A stretch of 64,000 nucleotides of DNA from Microbacterium marinilacus. GTDB lineage: Bacteria > Actinomycetota > Actinomycetes > Actinomycetales > Microbacteriaceae. Under the pieces are notes generated by a model. That model ran no database searches, was not told the DNA's origin, and saw only the letters and a program-made list of their open reading frames with translations. This document shows, piece after piece, positions 35,718 to 44,279 of the stretch (position 1 is its first letter; every line of letters begins with the position of its first letter). The position numbers were made by a program, and so were the translations under genes. Location: the NCBI RefSeq assembly GCF_019753765.1, contig NZ_JAIJZW010000010.1, positions 62,001-126,000 on the forward strand, given 5' to 3'.

Positions 35718-36746
35718 ATGGACGTCACGATCTTCGCTCCGTCGCCCTCCCTCACGGTCACCATCGAGGAGCACGGGGCGGGACCCGACATCCATGTGCA
35801 CGCGGGCGGGCAGGGGGTCTGGCAGGCCCGCATGCTGCGCAGGCTGGGCGCCGAGGTCACGCTGTGCTGCACCCTCACCGGCGAGACCGGTCAGGTCGCG
35901 CAGCACCTGCTGGAGGGAGAGGGCTTCCGCGTCGTGCCGATCGCGCGTGCCGGTCGGGGCGCCGCATACGTGCACGACCGGCGCGAGGGCGAGCGCACCG
36001 CCGTCGCCGAGTCGGAGGGCGAGCCGCTCGGCCGGCACGAGCTCGACGAGCTGTACGGCGTCACGCTGCGGGAGGGCATCGCGTCTGGGCTCGCGATCCT
36101 GAGCGGGCCGGACGGTGAGAGCACCCTTCCCGCCGACACGTACCGGCGCCTCGCCGCCGACCTCCGCACGAACGACGTGCGCGTCGTGGTCGATCTCGCC
36201 GGCGACCGGATGCTGGCGGCGCTCGAGGGCGGCATCGACCTGCTGAAGGTCAGCGACGAGGAGCTGCACGCCGACGGTCTGCTCGACGACGTCGACGCGG
36301 GCGACGACGCGGTCATCGAGGCGATGGACGAGCTGCGCCGCCGCGGGGCGAAGGACGTCATCGTGACGAGGTCCAGCAGCCCCTTCCTCGTCCTCGACGG
36401 ACGCACGGTGCTGGAGGTGACGCCGCCCGAGCTGCAGACGGCCGACACGCGCGGCGCGGGCGACTCGCTCACCGCGGGCGTCAGCGCGTCGCTGGCGGCG
36501 GGCGCCCCGCTGCGGGAGGCGGTCGCGATGGGCGCGGCGGCCGGAGCGCTGAACGTCACCCGGCACGGGCTCGGCACCGGCGACACGGAGACCATCGAGA
36601 GGCTGCGACAGGCGGTCCGGATCCGCACGGTGCGCGGCGCGCCCCAGGAGCACGACGACAGCCAAGGCAGGGTGAGCCCGGAGGGTCTCGCGGCGCTCGC
36701 CGAGACCGCGGCGGATGCCGGGCGGGACGAGGAGGGCCAGGCATGA
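35718..36746 (+). CDS. PfkB family carbohydrate kinase (1-phosphofructokinase-like)
   Basis: 342-residue ribokinase-fold kinase. The FruK/LacC-type features are the N-terminal MDVTIFAPSPSLTVT strand, the GGQGVWQARMLRRLGAEVTL substrate loop and the ATP/catalytic signature DTRGAGDSLTAG with the catalytic Asp in GAGDS. The usual GGKGxNxA is GGQGVWQA, so substrate specificity may differ from fructose-1-phosphate. A charged C-terminal tail (about 300-342) is extra. It overlaps surE (ATGA), forming a two-gene operon. Confidence 0.85.
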   Translation: MDVTIFAPSPSLTVTIEEHGAGPDIHVHAGGQGVWQARMLRRLGAEVTLCCTLTGETGQVAQHLLEGEGFRVVPIARAGRGAAYVHDRREGERTAVAESEGEPLGRHELDELYGVTLREGIASGLAILSGPDGESTLPADTYRRLAADLRTNDVRVVVDLAGDRMLAALEGGIDLLKVSDEELHADGLLDDVDAGDDAVIEAMDELRRRGAKDVIVTRSSSPFLVLDGRTVLEVTPPELQTADTRGAGDSLTAGVSASLAAGAPLREAVAMGAAAGALNVTRHGLGTGDTETIERLRQAVRIRTVRGAPQEHDDSQGRVSPEGLAALAETAADAGRDEEGQA

Positions 36747-37486
36747 CGCGGGTGCTGGTGACGAACGACGACGGCATCGACGCCCCCGGGCTCCACGCGT
36801 TGGCGCGCGCGGCGGTCGTTCACGGGCTCGACGTCACCGTCGCGGCTCCGGAACGCCAGTCGAGCGGTGCGAGCGCGTCGATCGTGGCCGGCGAGGAGGA
36901 GGGGCGCATCGCCGTCGAGCGGCGCACGCTCGACGGACTGGAGGATCAGCCGGCCTTCGCGGTGCGGGGCGGGCCCGGGCTCATCGCGCTCATCGCCGCG
37001 CACGGCGCCTTCGGCGAGAGATTCGACGTCGTCCTCTCCGGCGTCAACCACGGCGCCAACGTGGGACGCGCGATCCTCCACTCCGGCACCGTGGGCGCGG
37101 CGCTCACCGGGGGCCTCAACGGCGCGTGGGGCCTCGCCGTCTCTCTCGACGTCGGCATGCGGCCGGATGCGTTCGAATGGGACGCGGCCGCCGACACGGC
37201 GATCGGCACGCTGTCGTTCCTGACCACGCTCGAGCGGGGCTCGGTGATCAACCTCAACGTGCCGAACGCCCCTCGCCACCGCGGGGTGCGCGAGGCGCCG
37301 CTCGCCCCGTTCGGCATCGTGCAGACGACCCTCAGCGAGCGCGGCGAGAAGCACATCCGCCTCGCGGTCGAGGACCTTCCGAACGTTCCGGACCCGGGCA
37401 CGGATGCCGCCCTTCTCGCCGAGGGGTGGGCGACGCTCACCGGCATCGAGCCGGTGTCCCACCGCGAGCTCGGCTACCGGGCCTGA
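36743..37486 (+). CDS. surE: 5'/3'-nucleotidase SurE
   Basis: 247-residue metal-dependent phosphatase of nucleoside monophosphates and short polyphosphates. The metal site is TNDDGIDAPGL (Asp9-Asp10), with the conserved Ser in APERQSSGASAS and Asn in LSGVNHGANVG. The GTVGAALTGGLNGAWGLAVSLD segment completes the SurE core. Length is normal. ATG overlaps the kinase stop. Convergent with efeB, with a 40-bp gap. Confidence 0.9.
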   Translation: MTRVLVTNDDGIDAPGLHALARAAVVHGLDVTVAAPERQSSGASASIVAGEEEGRIAVERRTLDGLEDQPAFAVRGGPGLIALIAAHGAFGERFDVVLSGVNHGANVGRAILHSGTVGAALTGGLNGAWGLAVSLDVGMRPDAFEWDAAADTAIGTLSFLTTLERGSVINLNVPNAPRHRGVREAPLAPFGIVQTTLSERGEKHIRLAVEDLPNVPDPGTDAALLAEGWATLTGIEPVSHRELGYRA

Positions 37487-37526
37487 CGACCCGGGGCGTG
37501 GGCGGCGCCGGTGTCGGCGGAGCCCG

Positions 37527-38792
37527 TCAGAACAGGCCCGCGCCGACGAACGACCCCTCCGAGGCGCCCGGCGGGATCGCGAACAGGGCCGACCCGGTGT
37601 GCCGCAGGTACTCGTTCATCAGGTCCGTGGACAGCGAGCGCTGGAGGGCGACGAACCGATCCGGAGAGCGCTGGTAGGAGAGGAAGAACAGACCGGCGTC
37701 CAGACGTCCGAGGTCGTTGTTGCCGTCGACGTAGTTGTAGCCGCGGCGCAGGATCCTCGTGCCGCCGTTGTGATCCGGGTGGGCGAGGCTCACATGGCTC
37801 GCGGCGTCGATCCCGCCGGTCGCGAACTCGGGCGCCGAGAACTCGTCCCCTCCGGACAGCGGCGCCCCCTCCCCCTTGTCGCGCCCGACGATGCGGTTCT
37901 GCTCCGCCAGCCGCACCCGGTCCCAGGTCTCGATGAGCATCGCGATCCTGCGCACGACGAGGTAGGAGCCGCCCGCGAGCCATGACGGCCCATCGCCGCT
38001 CGGCACCCAGACATGCTCGCGGAGGGCGCTCTCGTCGTCCGCGAGGATGTTCGCGGTGCCGTCCTTGAACCCGAACAGGTTGCGCGGCGTCGCCTGATCG
38101 GCCACGGTCCGCGAGGTCCGTCCGAACCCGAGCTGCGACCAGCGCAGCCGTGCCCGGCCGAAGGCGATGCGCGTGAGGTTGCGGATCGCGTGGAAGGCGA
38201 CCTGTGGGTCGTCCGCGCACGCCTGGACGCACAGGTCGCCGTCTCCGGAGGCGGGGTCGAGGTCGTCGCCGAGGAACGCCGGGAGGCGCTCGAGCGCGGG
38301 CGGACGGTGCGCGGCGAGCCCGAAGGGATCTTCTCCGTCGCGCTCGAACAGCGTCGGGCCGAAGCCGAACGTGATGGTGAGCGACGATGCCGGCAGCCCG
38401 AGCGCCTCGCCGGTGTCGTCCGGCGGCGCCTCCGGAGAGCCGCCGACCGCTCCGGTCGCGCTGACGTCGAGGCCCCGCGTCATCCGGGACGCGGCATACG
38501 ACCAGTCCTGCAGCAGCGTCACCAGGTCGTCGCGGCCCGTTCCGGCGGCCATGTCGAAGGCCGCGAACTGGAGGTGATCCTGCACGGGCGTCGTGATGCC
38601 GGCCTGGTGGGCGCCGAAGAACGGGTGCACGGTGCCGTCGCCGCGTGCGGGCGCAGCGGCGGTGATGGCGGCAGTGGCCCCCGCGCCGATCGCCGCGCCC
38701 GCGGCTCCCGCCCCGGCGACGAGGCCCAGCAGCCCCCGGCGGCTGAGGCCGCCGGGGGCGTCCGAGGCGGAGGCGCGCGGGTGCTGCGTCAT
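37527..38792 (-). CDS. efeB: Deferrochelatase/peroxidase EfeB (Dyp-type, Tat-exported)
   Basis: 421-residue haem peroxidase of the EfeUOB iron uptake system, exported folded. The N-terminus has a Tat signal (LSRRGLLGLVAGAGAAGAA). The Dyp motif GXXDG appears as GFKDGTANI with the distal catalytic Asp, and the proximal haem His lies in the C-terminal half (probably in ASHVSLAHPDHN). It begins one base after the efeO stop, so the order efeU-efeO-efeB is one operon. Roles proposed for EfeB are Fe(II) oxidation for EfeU and iron release from haem. Confidence 0.93.
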   Translation of the reverse strand: MTQHPRASASDAPGGLSRRGLLGLVAGAGAAGAAIGAGATAAITAAAPARGDGTVHPFFGAHQAGITTPVQDHLQFAAFDMAAGTGRDDLVTLLQDWSYAASRMTRGLDVSATGAVGGSPEAPPDDTGEALGLPASSLTITFGFGPTLFERDGEDPFGLAAHRPPALERLPAFLGDDLDPASGDGDLCVQACADDPQVAFHAIRNLTRIAFGRARLRWSQLGFGRTSRTVADQATPRNLFGFKDGTANILADDESALREHVWVPSGDGPSWLAGGSYLVVRRIAMLIETWDRVRLAEQNRIVGRDKGEGAPLSGGDEFSAPEFATGGIDAASHVSLAHPDHNGGTRILRRGYNYVDGNNDLGRLDAGLFFLSYQRSPDRFVALQRSLSTDLMNEYLRHTGSALFAIPPGASEGSFVGAGLF

Positions 38793-38793
38793 G

Positions 38794-40017
38794 TCACTCC
38801 AGGACGGCGACGGTCAGCTGCGACAGCGGCTCGGCCAGCGCGTTGATGAGGTCGCTCAGCTCGCGCTTTTCGTCATCGGTCAGCTCTCCGTACGACACGA
38901 ACCCGCTGTCGATCGAGCCGTGCTGGGCGAGCGCCGTCTCCAGGTCGGCGTAGCCGTCGTCGATCGCGGCGACCAGGTCGTCGTCCTTGGTCTGCGCGAA
39001 GTCGCGCACGATCTCGAAGGCGTTCTTCGATCCCTCGACGTTCGCCTGGAAGTCGTACAGGTCGGTGCCGGACCACCAGTCCTCCTCGCCCGAGATCTTG
39101 CCCGTCGCCACCTCGTCGAGCAGGCCGATGGCGCCGTTGGAGATCGTCGCGATGCCGCCGTCGGCGAGGGCCGCGGTGAAGTCGTCCGAGTGCACGTAGT
39201 CGTTGAGCTCGGCGACGTCGGCGACCAGCTGCTCTCCGTATGCCGCGCGCTGCGCGTCGTCGGAGGGCTCCCAGTCCTGCCACGCGGGCGTCTCGCCGTC
39301 GGCGTTGAGGGCGTCCTCCGCAGGCACCCAGAGATCCTTCTCGATGCGGTGGAAGCCCGTCCAGTCCAGCCCCTCCGCCACGGCGTCGACCTCGCGGTAG
39401 TCGATGCGCGGGTCGAGGTCTCCGAGCGACTCGGCCACGGGCTCGATGCGCTCGTAGAACGCCCGTGTCAGCGGGAACAGCTCGCGCGCCGTGTCGTCGT
39501 CGCCGTCCGTGTACGCGGCCACGAACTCGTCGACGGCGGGCACCAGCTGCTCGACCTGGTCCTTGACGAACGCGGCGTACAGGGCGACCGACTGCTCCTT
39601 CACCTCGGCGTCCTCGCCGCTGATCGCGACGGCGTCTCCCGTCACCGAGAAGGCCGCACGGCCGACGCCCTCGCCGACCATCCCGGGCTTGCACAGAGTG
39701 AAGTAGTCGCCCGGCTGCGCGACGACGGTGAGGCTGCGCGAGGCTCCCGGGGCGATGTTCTCGACCTCGCCGACGATCCGCAGGCCGTCCTCGGCGAGCA
39801 GATAGAACTCGGTGACCTGCGAACCGCCGTTCGTGACGTCGAAGGCGACCGTGCCGCTCGTGGCGGTCGCGGTGTCCACGGCGCAGGACGTGTCGTCGGC
39901 GGAGACCGCAAGGGCGTCGCCGGCGGCGCCGTCGGGGGTGTTCGCCACGCAGCCGGCCAGGAGGAGGGCCGAGCCCGCCGCCGCGCCGAGCGCGAGAAGG
40001 GCGCGCTGAGGGTTCAT
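38794..40017 (-). CDS. efeO: Iron uptake system component EfeO (lipoprotein, cupredoxin + imelysin domains)
   Basis: 407-residue lipoprotein (lipobox LLLAGC) that binds iron outside the membrane. Residues about 35-135 form the cupredoxin-like domain (TVAFDVTNGGSQVTEFYLL, PGDYFTLCKPGM). Residues about 150-400 are the M75/imelysin domain with its HxxE metal motif in GFHRIEKDLW. The ATG overlaps the efeU stop by 4 nt. The mature N-terminus carries two Cys (in TSCAVD and TLCKPG) suited to copper or disulfide roles. Confidence 0.93.
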   Translation of the reverse strand: MNPQRALLALGAAAGSALLLAGCVANTPDGAAGDALAVSADDTSCAVDTATATSGTVAFDVTNGGSQVTEFYLLAEDGLRIVGEVENIAPGASRSLTVVAQPGDYFTLCKPGMVGEGVGRAAFSVTGDAVAISGEDAEVKEQSVALYAAFVKDQVEQLVPAVDEFVAAYTDGDDDTARELFPLTRAFYERIEPVAESLGDLDPRIDYREVDAVAEGLDWTGFHRIEKDLWVPAEDALNADGETPAWQDWEPSDDAQRAAYGEQLVADVAELNDYVHSDDFTAALADGGIATISNGAIGLLDEVATGKISGEEDWWSGTDLYDFQANVEGSKNAFEIVRDFAQTKDDDLVAAIDDGYADLETALAQHGSIDSGFVSYGELTDDEKRELSDLINALAEPLSQLTVAVLE

Positions 40018-40955
40018 GATGCTCCTTGTTCTGAGGGGTCGGGGACGGCGGACGCGGGTACGCGGGCCGGCCGCTGTCGGACGCGGCGGACGTACAGGCC
40101 GCCGACGATCAGGAGGTAGGCGCCCCACGCCAGCACCTGCAGCCAGGTCATCTGCGGGGTGAACCCGATGGTCGCCTGAAGCACCGCGGCCAGCGGGCCT
40201 CCCGGCGCGATCGCGGCGCTGACGTCGAACGCGTAGCCGAAGGGCACGCCTCCGACCCCGACGGCCACCGCGCCCGTCACGGGGTCGACGGGAGCGAGCG
40301 CGCCGAAGGGGCCCGGCAGCGCCCCGGCCTCCTGCAGGTCGTGCACACCGTAGGCGAGCACCCCCGCCGCCACGACGACGAGGGCCGCGCCCGTCCAGGC
40401 GAAGAAGCGGCGCAGATCCAGGCGCACGAAGCCTCGCTGCAGCAGCCAGCCGAGCAGCGCGGCCGCGACGATCCCCAGGACGGCGCCGATCAGGGCCTCG
40501 GGAGCGTTGCCGAAAGACCGGACCATCGACCACAGCAGCAGGGTGGTCTCGATCCCCTCGCGCGCCACGGAGACGAATCCGATCGCGACGATGGACCACA
40601 GCGACCCGCTGAGCAGGGCGCGCTCCGCGCTCCGCTCGAGATCGGCCTTCATGGAGCGGGCGGCCCGCTGCATCCAGAAGACCATCCACGTGACCATGCC
40701 GACGGCCAGCAGCGACAGTCCGCCGCCGATGAGCTCCTGCGCCTCGAAGCTGAGCGTGTAGGCGCCGAACGTCATCACGGCGCCGACGGCGACCGCGAGG
40801 AGGATCGCGAGCAGCACCCCCGCCAGCAGGCGGGGCACCACGTCGCGGCGCCCCGAGCGCACGAGGTACGCCACGAGGATGCCGACGACGAGGGCGGCCT
40901 CGAGGCCCTCGCGCAGGCCGATCAGGAACGTCGGGAACACGCCGCAGACTCGCAT
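40014..40955 (-). CDS. efeU: Iron permease EfeU (FTR1 family)
   Basis: 313-residue high-affinity iron permease with seven helices. The two iron-binding motifs are REGLE (residues 15-19) in helix 1 and REGIE (about 131-135) in helix 4. It works with EfeO and EfeB to import iron. The ATG at 40955 gives a short extra MRVCG; a GTG at 40940 (beginning VFPTFLIG) would match the family's usual N-terminus and is equally plausible. An iron box lies 36 bp upstream. Confidence 0.92.
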   Translation of the reverse strand: MRVCGVFPTFLIGLREGLEAALVVGILVAYLVRSGRRDVVPRLLAGVLLAILLAVAVGAVMTFGAYTLSFEAQELIGGGLSLLAVGMVTWMVFWMQRAARSMKADLERSAERALLSGSLWSIVAIGFVSVAREGIETTLLLWSMVRSFGNAPEALIGAVLGIVAAALLGWLLQRGFVRLDLRRFFAWTGAALVVVAAGVLAYGVHDLQEAGALPGPFGALAPVDPVTGAVAVGVGGVPFGYAFDVSAAIAPGGPLAAVLQATIGFTPQMTWLQVLAWGAYLLIVGGLYVRRVRQRPARVPASAVPDPSEQGAS

Positions 40956-40990
40956 TCAGGGATGCCGTGCGCGGCCATCCGGTCGCGTAA

Positions 40991-41009
40991 TCAGGTAAGG
41001 CTAACCTAA
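40991..41009 (-). promoter_or_regulatory. DtxR/IdeR-type iron box of efeUOB
   Basis: TCAGGTAAGGCTAACCTAA read on the plus strand, differing from the 19-bp consensus at only two positions. It lies 36-54 bp upstream of efeU, which runs on the minus strand. Confidence 0.8.
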
Positions 41010-41061
41010 CGGTGCGACGCTACTCCCGCCCTGCGGTTCTCGCAAACCCGACGGGGAACGG

Positions 41062-41095
41062 CGAAGGCCCGCCCCACACCTGGGACGGGCCTTCG
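41062..41095. terminator. Hairpin after rpsO
   Basis: 10-bp perfect stem (41062-41071 with 41086-41095), extended by a 4-bp inner stem and a CACC loop, between rpsO and the efeU promoter. Confidence 0.7.
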
Positions 41096-41146
41096 AGAAG
41101 ACGATTGAACGCTGGCGCGCTGCTGCTTCGTCGACGTCTGCTGCGC

Positions 41147-41416
41147 TCAGCGGCGCAGGCCGAGGCGCTCGATGAGCGAGCGGTAACGGCTGATGTCGAT
41201 GTCCTGCAGGTAACCCAGCAGGCGGCGGCGCTGACCGACGAGCAGGAACAGACCACGACGCGAGTGGTGGTCGTGCTTGTGCTCCTTGAGGTGCTCGGTG
41301 AGGTCCTTGATGCGCTGCGTCAGCATCGCGACCTGCACCTCGGGGGATCCGGTGTCACCGGGGTGCGTCGCGTACTCTTCGATGATCGCCTTCTTGACGT
41401 CTGCTTCCAGTGCCAT
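41147..41416 (-). CDS. rpsO: 30S ribosomal protein S15
   Basis: 89 residues, the standard S15 length, binding the central domain of 16S rRNA early in 30S assembly. Signatures include [33 protein letters not shown] (here [16 protein letters not shown]) and [12 protein letters not shown] at the C-terminus. The ATG ([11 protein letters not shown]) follows AAGGGGAT. pnp, its usual downstream neighbour, is 29 kb away on the same strand. Confidence 0.97.
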   Translation of the reverse strand: MALEADVKKAIIEEYATHPGDTGSPEVQVAMLTQRIKDLTEHLKEHKHDHHSRRGLFLLVGQRRRLLGYLQDIDISRYRSLIERLGLRR

Positions 41417-41567
41417 AGAACCGATCCCCTTCCTCTTCGTTGCGCGGCGCCCGACGCCTGATGCGCGAGCTCTCTTTATCCGCGGCCGATCGAACGGCAA
41501 CCACGAAAGTCTACCAGCGTTCGCCGGCCGTCGGGACCCGTCGGCGCCCCACGCGCGCAGCGTGCCC

Positions 41568-41573
41568 TAGCCT
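41568..41573 (+). promoter_or_regulatory. -10 element TAGCCT before the upstream ORF of the MFS gene
   Basis: Ends 6 bp before a GTG at 41580 that opens a 13-codon frame, the same spacing seen at other leaderless starts in this window. Confidence 0.45.
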
Positions 41574-41579
41574 CGTTCC

Positions 41580-41621
41580 GTGCCGAACACGATCCACCCC
41601 CTGCCGGAAGAGGCGCCGTGA
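41580..41621 (+). CDS. Leaderless 13-residue upstream ORF coupled to the MFS gene
   Basis: GTG at the predicted transcription start opens the peptide VPNTIHPLPEEAP. Its TGA overlaps the GTG of the MFS gene (GTGA). Ribosomes entering at the 5' end would translate this mini-frame and reinitiate on the transporter. The peptide contains four prolines, which can slow translation. Function as an attenuator or a simple delivery device is inference. Confidence 0.4.
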   Translation: MPNTIHPLPEEAP

Positions 41622-42925
41622 GCGGCGCCGGCTCGCGCCGCAGCCACGTCATCGACATCCGCCCGCTGACCCAGAGCCCGCCGTTCGCCCGGCTCTGGGT
41701 CGGCACGCTGCTCGGCGGCCTCGGCGCGCAGCTGACCCTGACCGCCGTGATGCTGCACATGTTCGCGCTCACGCACGACACGTTCGCCGTGTCGATGATC
41801 GCTGTGGCCGGGCTCGTGCCGATGGTCGTCGCGGGCCTCTACGGCGGCATGCTCGCCGACCACTTCGACCGGCGCACGGTCGCCCTCGTGGCCGCGTCCA
41901 TCGGCTGGTCGGCGACCGTGGCGCTGGCGACGCTGGCGTGGACGGGCCTCGTGAACGAGTGGTGGCTGTACGGCCTGTCCATCGTCAACTCGGCGGCGAG
42001 CACCGTCGCATCGGCCACGAAGGCGGCGATGACGCCGAAGCTCGTCGGCACCCACCTGATCCCCGCGGCCGCCGCGCTGACCGGCATCACGACCGGCGTC
42101 ATGGTGATGGCGGGCCCCGCCCTGGGCGGCCTGCTCGTCGCGGCGTTCGGGTACCCGATCACCTACACGATCGACGCGGTGCTCACCCTGTCGCTCTTCC
42201 TGGGGCTCGCCACGCTCCCCCGGCTGACCCCGGAGGGTGAGACGAACCGGCCGGGCCTGCGATCGATCGTCGACGGCCTCGCGTTCCTGAAGGTCGCGCC
42301 GAACATCCGCATGCAGTTCGTCCTCGACGTCATCGCGATGACGTTCGGCCAGCCGATCGCGCTCTTCCCCGCGCTCGGCGTCGTGCTCCTCGGCGGCGGC
42401 GAGGTGACCTCGGGCATCCTGATGGCGGCGATCGCCGTGGGCGTGCTGGCGTCGAGCCTGTTCTCGGGCCGGATCGGCACCGTCCGGCGGCAGGGCGTCG
42501 GCATCGCTCGAGCGATCCAGGCCTTCGGCCTCGCCACGGGGCTGTTCGGCCTCGTGCTGTTCGCCGCCTCGATGGGCTGGTCGGCGGACGACGTCGACGC
42601 GGCACATCCCGACGTCCCCCTGATCGTCCTCGCCTGCCTCTGCCTGGCGCTCACCGGCGCGGCGGACAACATCAGCGCGATCTTCCGGCAGACGATGCTG
42701 CAGGCCGCCGTGCCCGACGCCGTGCGGGGCCGCCTGCAGGGCATCTTCATGGTCGTGGTCGCGGGCGGGCCGCGGATCGGCGCGCTGTTCACCGGCACGC
42801 TGGCGGGGATCGCCCTGTGGTTCCCGCCGCTCGCCGGCGGCGTCGTCATCGTCGTGCTGGTGGGGGTCATCCTGCGCCTCGCGACGCGCTTCCGCGCCTA
42901 CGACGCCGAGAACCCCGTGCCGTAG
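41618..42925 (+). CDS. MFS transporter (MFS_3/enterobactin-exporter-like)
   Basis: 435-residue major facilitator with twelve predicted helices. The cytoplasmic loop 2-3 motif is GGMLADHFDRRTV, fitting the G-x-x-x-D-x-x-x-R-R signature, and the domain resembles EntS/MFS_3 exporters. Substrate is unknown. It carries an insertion between helices 9 and 10 (SADDVDAAHPDVP). GTG start; an AGAGG site lies within the overlapping upstream mini-ORF. Convergent with the YceI gene. Confidence 0.87.
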   Translation: MSGAGSRRSHVIDIRPLTQSPPFARLWVGTLLGGLGAQLTLTAVMLHMFALTHDTFAVSMIAVAGLVPMVVAGLYGGMLADHFDRRTVALVAASIGWSATVALATLAWTGLVNEWWLYGLSIVNSAASTVASATKAAMTPKLVGTHLIPAAAALTGITTGVMVMAGPALGGLLVAAFGYPITYTIDAVLTLSLFLGLATLPRLTPEGETNRPGLRSIVDGLAFLKVAPNIRMQFVLDVIAMTFGQPIALFPALGVVLLGGGEVTSGILMAAIAVGVLASSLFSGRIGTVRRQGVGIARAIQAFGLATGLFGLVLFAASMGWSADDVDAAHPDVPLIVLACLCLALTGAADNISAIFRQTMLQAAVPDAVRGRLQGIFMVVVAGGPRIGALFTGTLAGIALWFPPLAGGVVIVVLVGVILRLATRFRAYDAENPVP

Positions 42926-42932
42926 ACGACGA

Positions 42933-42970
42933 TCGCCCCGGGCGTCGCGACGAGGCGACGGCCGGGGCGA
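42933..42970. terminator. Bidirectional terminator between MFS and YceI genes
   Basis: Outer 9-bp stem (42933-42941 with 42962-42970) and inner 6-bp stem CGTCGC/GCGACG (42943-42948 with 42955-42960). Confidence 0.75.
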
Positions 42971-42982
42971 CCGGAGACGGGC

Positions 42983-43531
42983 TCAGGCCTGCAGTGCGCC
43001 CTGCAGGTCGACCGTGATGGTGACGTCCTTGCCGACCAGCACGCCGCCGGTCTCGAGGGCGGCGTTCCAGGTCAGGCCGAACTCCTCGCGGTCGATCTTG
43101 GTCGAGCCGGTCACGGCCGCCTTGTAGTTGCCCCACGGGTCGGTGCCGAAGCCGCCGAACTCGAGCTCGAACGTGACGTTCTTCGTCACGCCGTGGATGG
43201 TGAGGTCGCCGTCGACGTGGAACTCGTCGCCCTCGTGGCGCACGCCGGTCGAGACGAAGGTGATCTCGGGGAACTGCTCGGCGTCGAAGAAGTCGGCCGA
43301 GCGGAGGTGCTGGTCGCGCCCCTCGTCCTTCGTGTTGATCGACGCCGTCTCGGCCTTCGCCGACACCTTCGCGTCCAGCGGGTTCTCGGGCGCCTCGATG
43401 ACGCCCTCGATGACGTGGAAGGTGCCCTTCACCTTGGAGATCATCATGTGGCGGACGCTGAAGCCCACCTCGCTGTGGGACGGGTCGATGACGTAGGTGC
43501 CGGGGCGGTAGCCGGGGATGTCGATGGTCAT
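42983..43531 (-). CDS. YceI family lipid-binding-like protein
   Basis: 182-residue lipocalin-like beta-barrel of the YceI family; members bind polyisoprenoid lipids and are often linked to stress or cytochrome function. Typical segments are GTYVIDPSHSEVGFSVRHMMISKVKGTF, SADFFDAEQFPEITF, LTIHGVTKNVTFELEF and FGLTWNAALETGGVLVGKDV. There is no signal peptide, as in many actinobacterial members, so it is probably cytoplasmic. ATG follows GGAGAGAACCA. Confidence 0.9.
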   Translation of the reverse strand: MTIDIPGYRPGTYVIDPSHSEVGFSVRHMMISKVKGTFHVIEGVIEAPENPLDAKVSAKAETASINTKDEGRDQHLRSADFFDAEQFPEITFVSTGVRHEGDEFHVDGDLTIHGVTKNVTFELEFGGFGTDPWGNYKAAVTGSTKIDREEFGLTWNAALETGGVLVGKDVTITVDLQGALQA

Positions 43532-43687
43532 TGGTTCTCTCCTGGAAGTTGTTCCGTGACGGTCAAGGAAGACAATACTCATGCGTCTGCATGTATTCCA
43601 GACACGCCGGACGAATCTCGCGGGAACGACGACGGGCGCCCTCCCCGTCTCCGGGGCGGGCGCCCGATGGGTGCTCCGCGACTGGCG

Positions 43688-44059
43688 TCAGGCGACGTCG
43701 ATCAGGTCGATGATGAAGATGAGGGTCTTGCCGCTGAGGAAGTGTCCCGCCCCGGCCGGGCCGTAGGCCAGGTGCGGCGGGATGACCAGCTCGCGGCGCC
43801 CGCCGGCCTTCATGCCGGGGATGCCGTCCTGCCAGCCCTGGATCAGGCCGCGCAGCGGGAACTGGATGCTCTCGCCGCGGTTCCACGACGAGTCGAACTC
43901 CTCGCCGGTCTCGTACTCGACGCCCGCGTAGTGCACGGTGACGGTGTCGCCGGGCTTCGCCTCGGCGCCGTCACCGGTGACGATGTCGCGGATGACGAGC
44001 TCCGACGGGGCCGGGCCCTGGGGGGCGTCGAACTCGGGCTTGCTGCGATCTTCGCTCAT
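43688..44059 (-). CDS. FKBP-type peptidyl-prolyl cis-trans isomerase
   Basis: 123-residue single-domain FKBP that accelerates proline isomerisation during folding. The core is complete: GDTVTVHYAGVEYETGEEFDSSWNRGESIQFPL, LIQGWQDGIPGMKAGGRRELVIPPHLAYG, and LIFIIDLIDV. The YG-xxG loop is shortened to AYGPAGAGHFL. No signal peptide; cytoplasmic. ATG at 44059 follows GGGGAC. A second, upstream in-frame ATG (44095) would add 12 residues without a ribosome site. Confidence 0.92.
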   Translation of the reverse strand: MSEDRSKPEFDAPQGPAPSELVIRDIVTGDGAEAKPGDTVTVHYAGVEYETGEEFDSSWNRGESIQFPLRGLIQGWQDGIPGMKAGGRRELVIPPHLAYGPAGAGHFLSGKTLIFIIDLIDVA

Positions 44060-44151
44060 GTCCCCATGCAACCACGAACGCCTCGACGACGGCACGGGGT
44101 TACGCCGAGAGCGTCACGCGGCACCGCCGCGGGAGCACGCCCGGGCAAAGA

Positions 44152-44199
44152 CTCAGCGCCCGGGCTGCGGCGATGCCTGCGAGTCCTCCGGGCGCTGAG
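44152..44199. repeat. Perfect 12-bp inverted repeat
   Basis: CTCAGCGCCCGG (44152-44163) and CCGGGCGCTGAG (44188-44199), 24-nt spacer, in the gap between prsW and the FKBP gene. Could be a second terminator or an operator. Confidence 0.6.
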
Positions 44200-44245
44200 C
44201 TGATCTGGGATCAGGATGCTCCCGCCCGGCGCGGGTGTCAAGACC

Positions 44246-44269
44246 CCCGGCCCGCTCGCGGGGGCCGGG
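44246..44269. terminator. Hairpin after the PrsW gene
   Basis: Perfect 8-bp GC stem (44246-44253 with 44262-44269) 11 nt beyond the prsW stop on the minus strand. Confidence 0.55.
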
Positions 44270-44279
44270 ACCTCGACCC

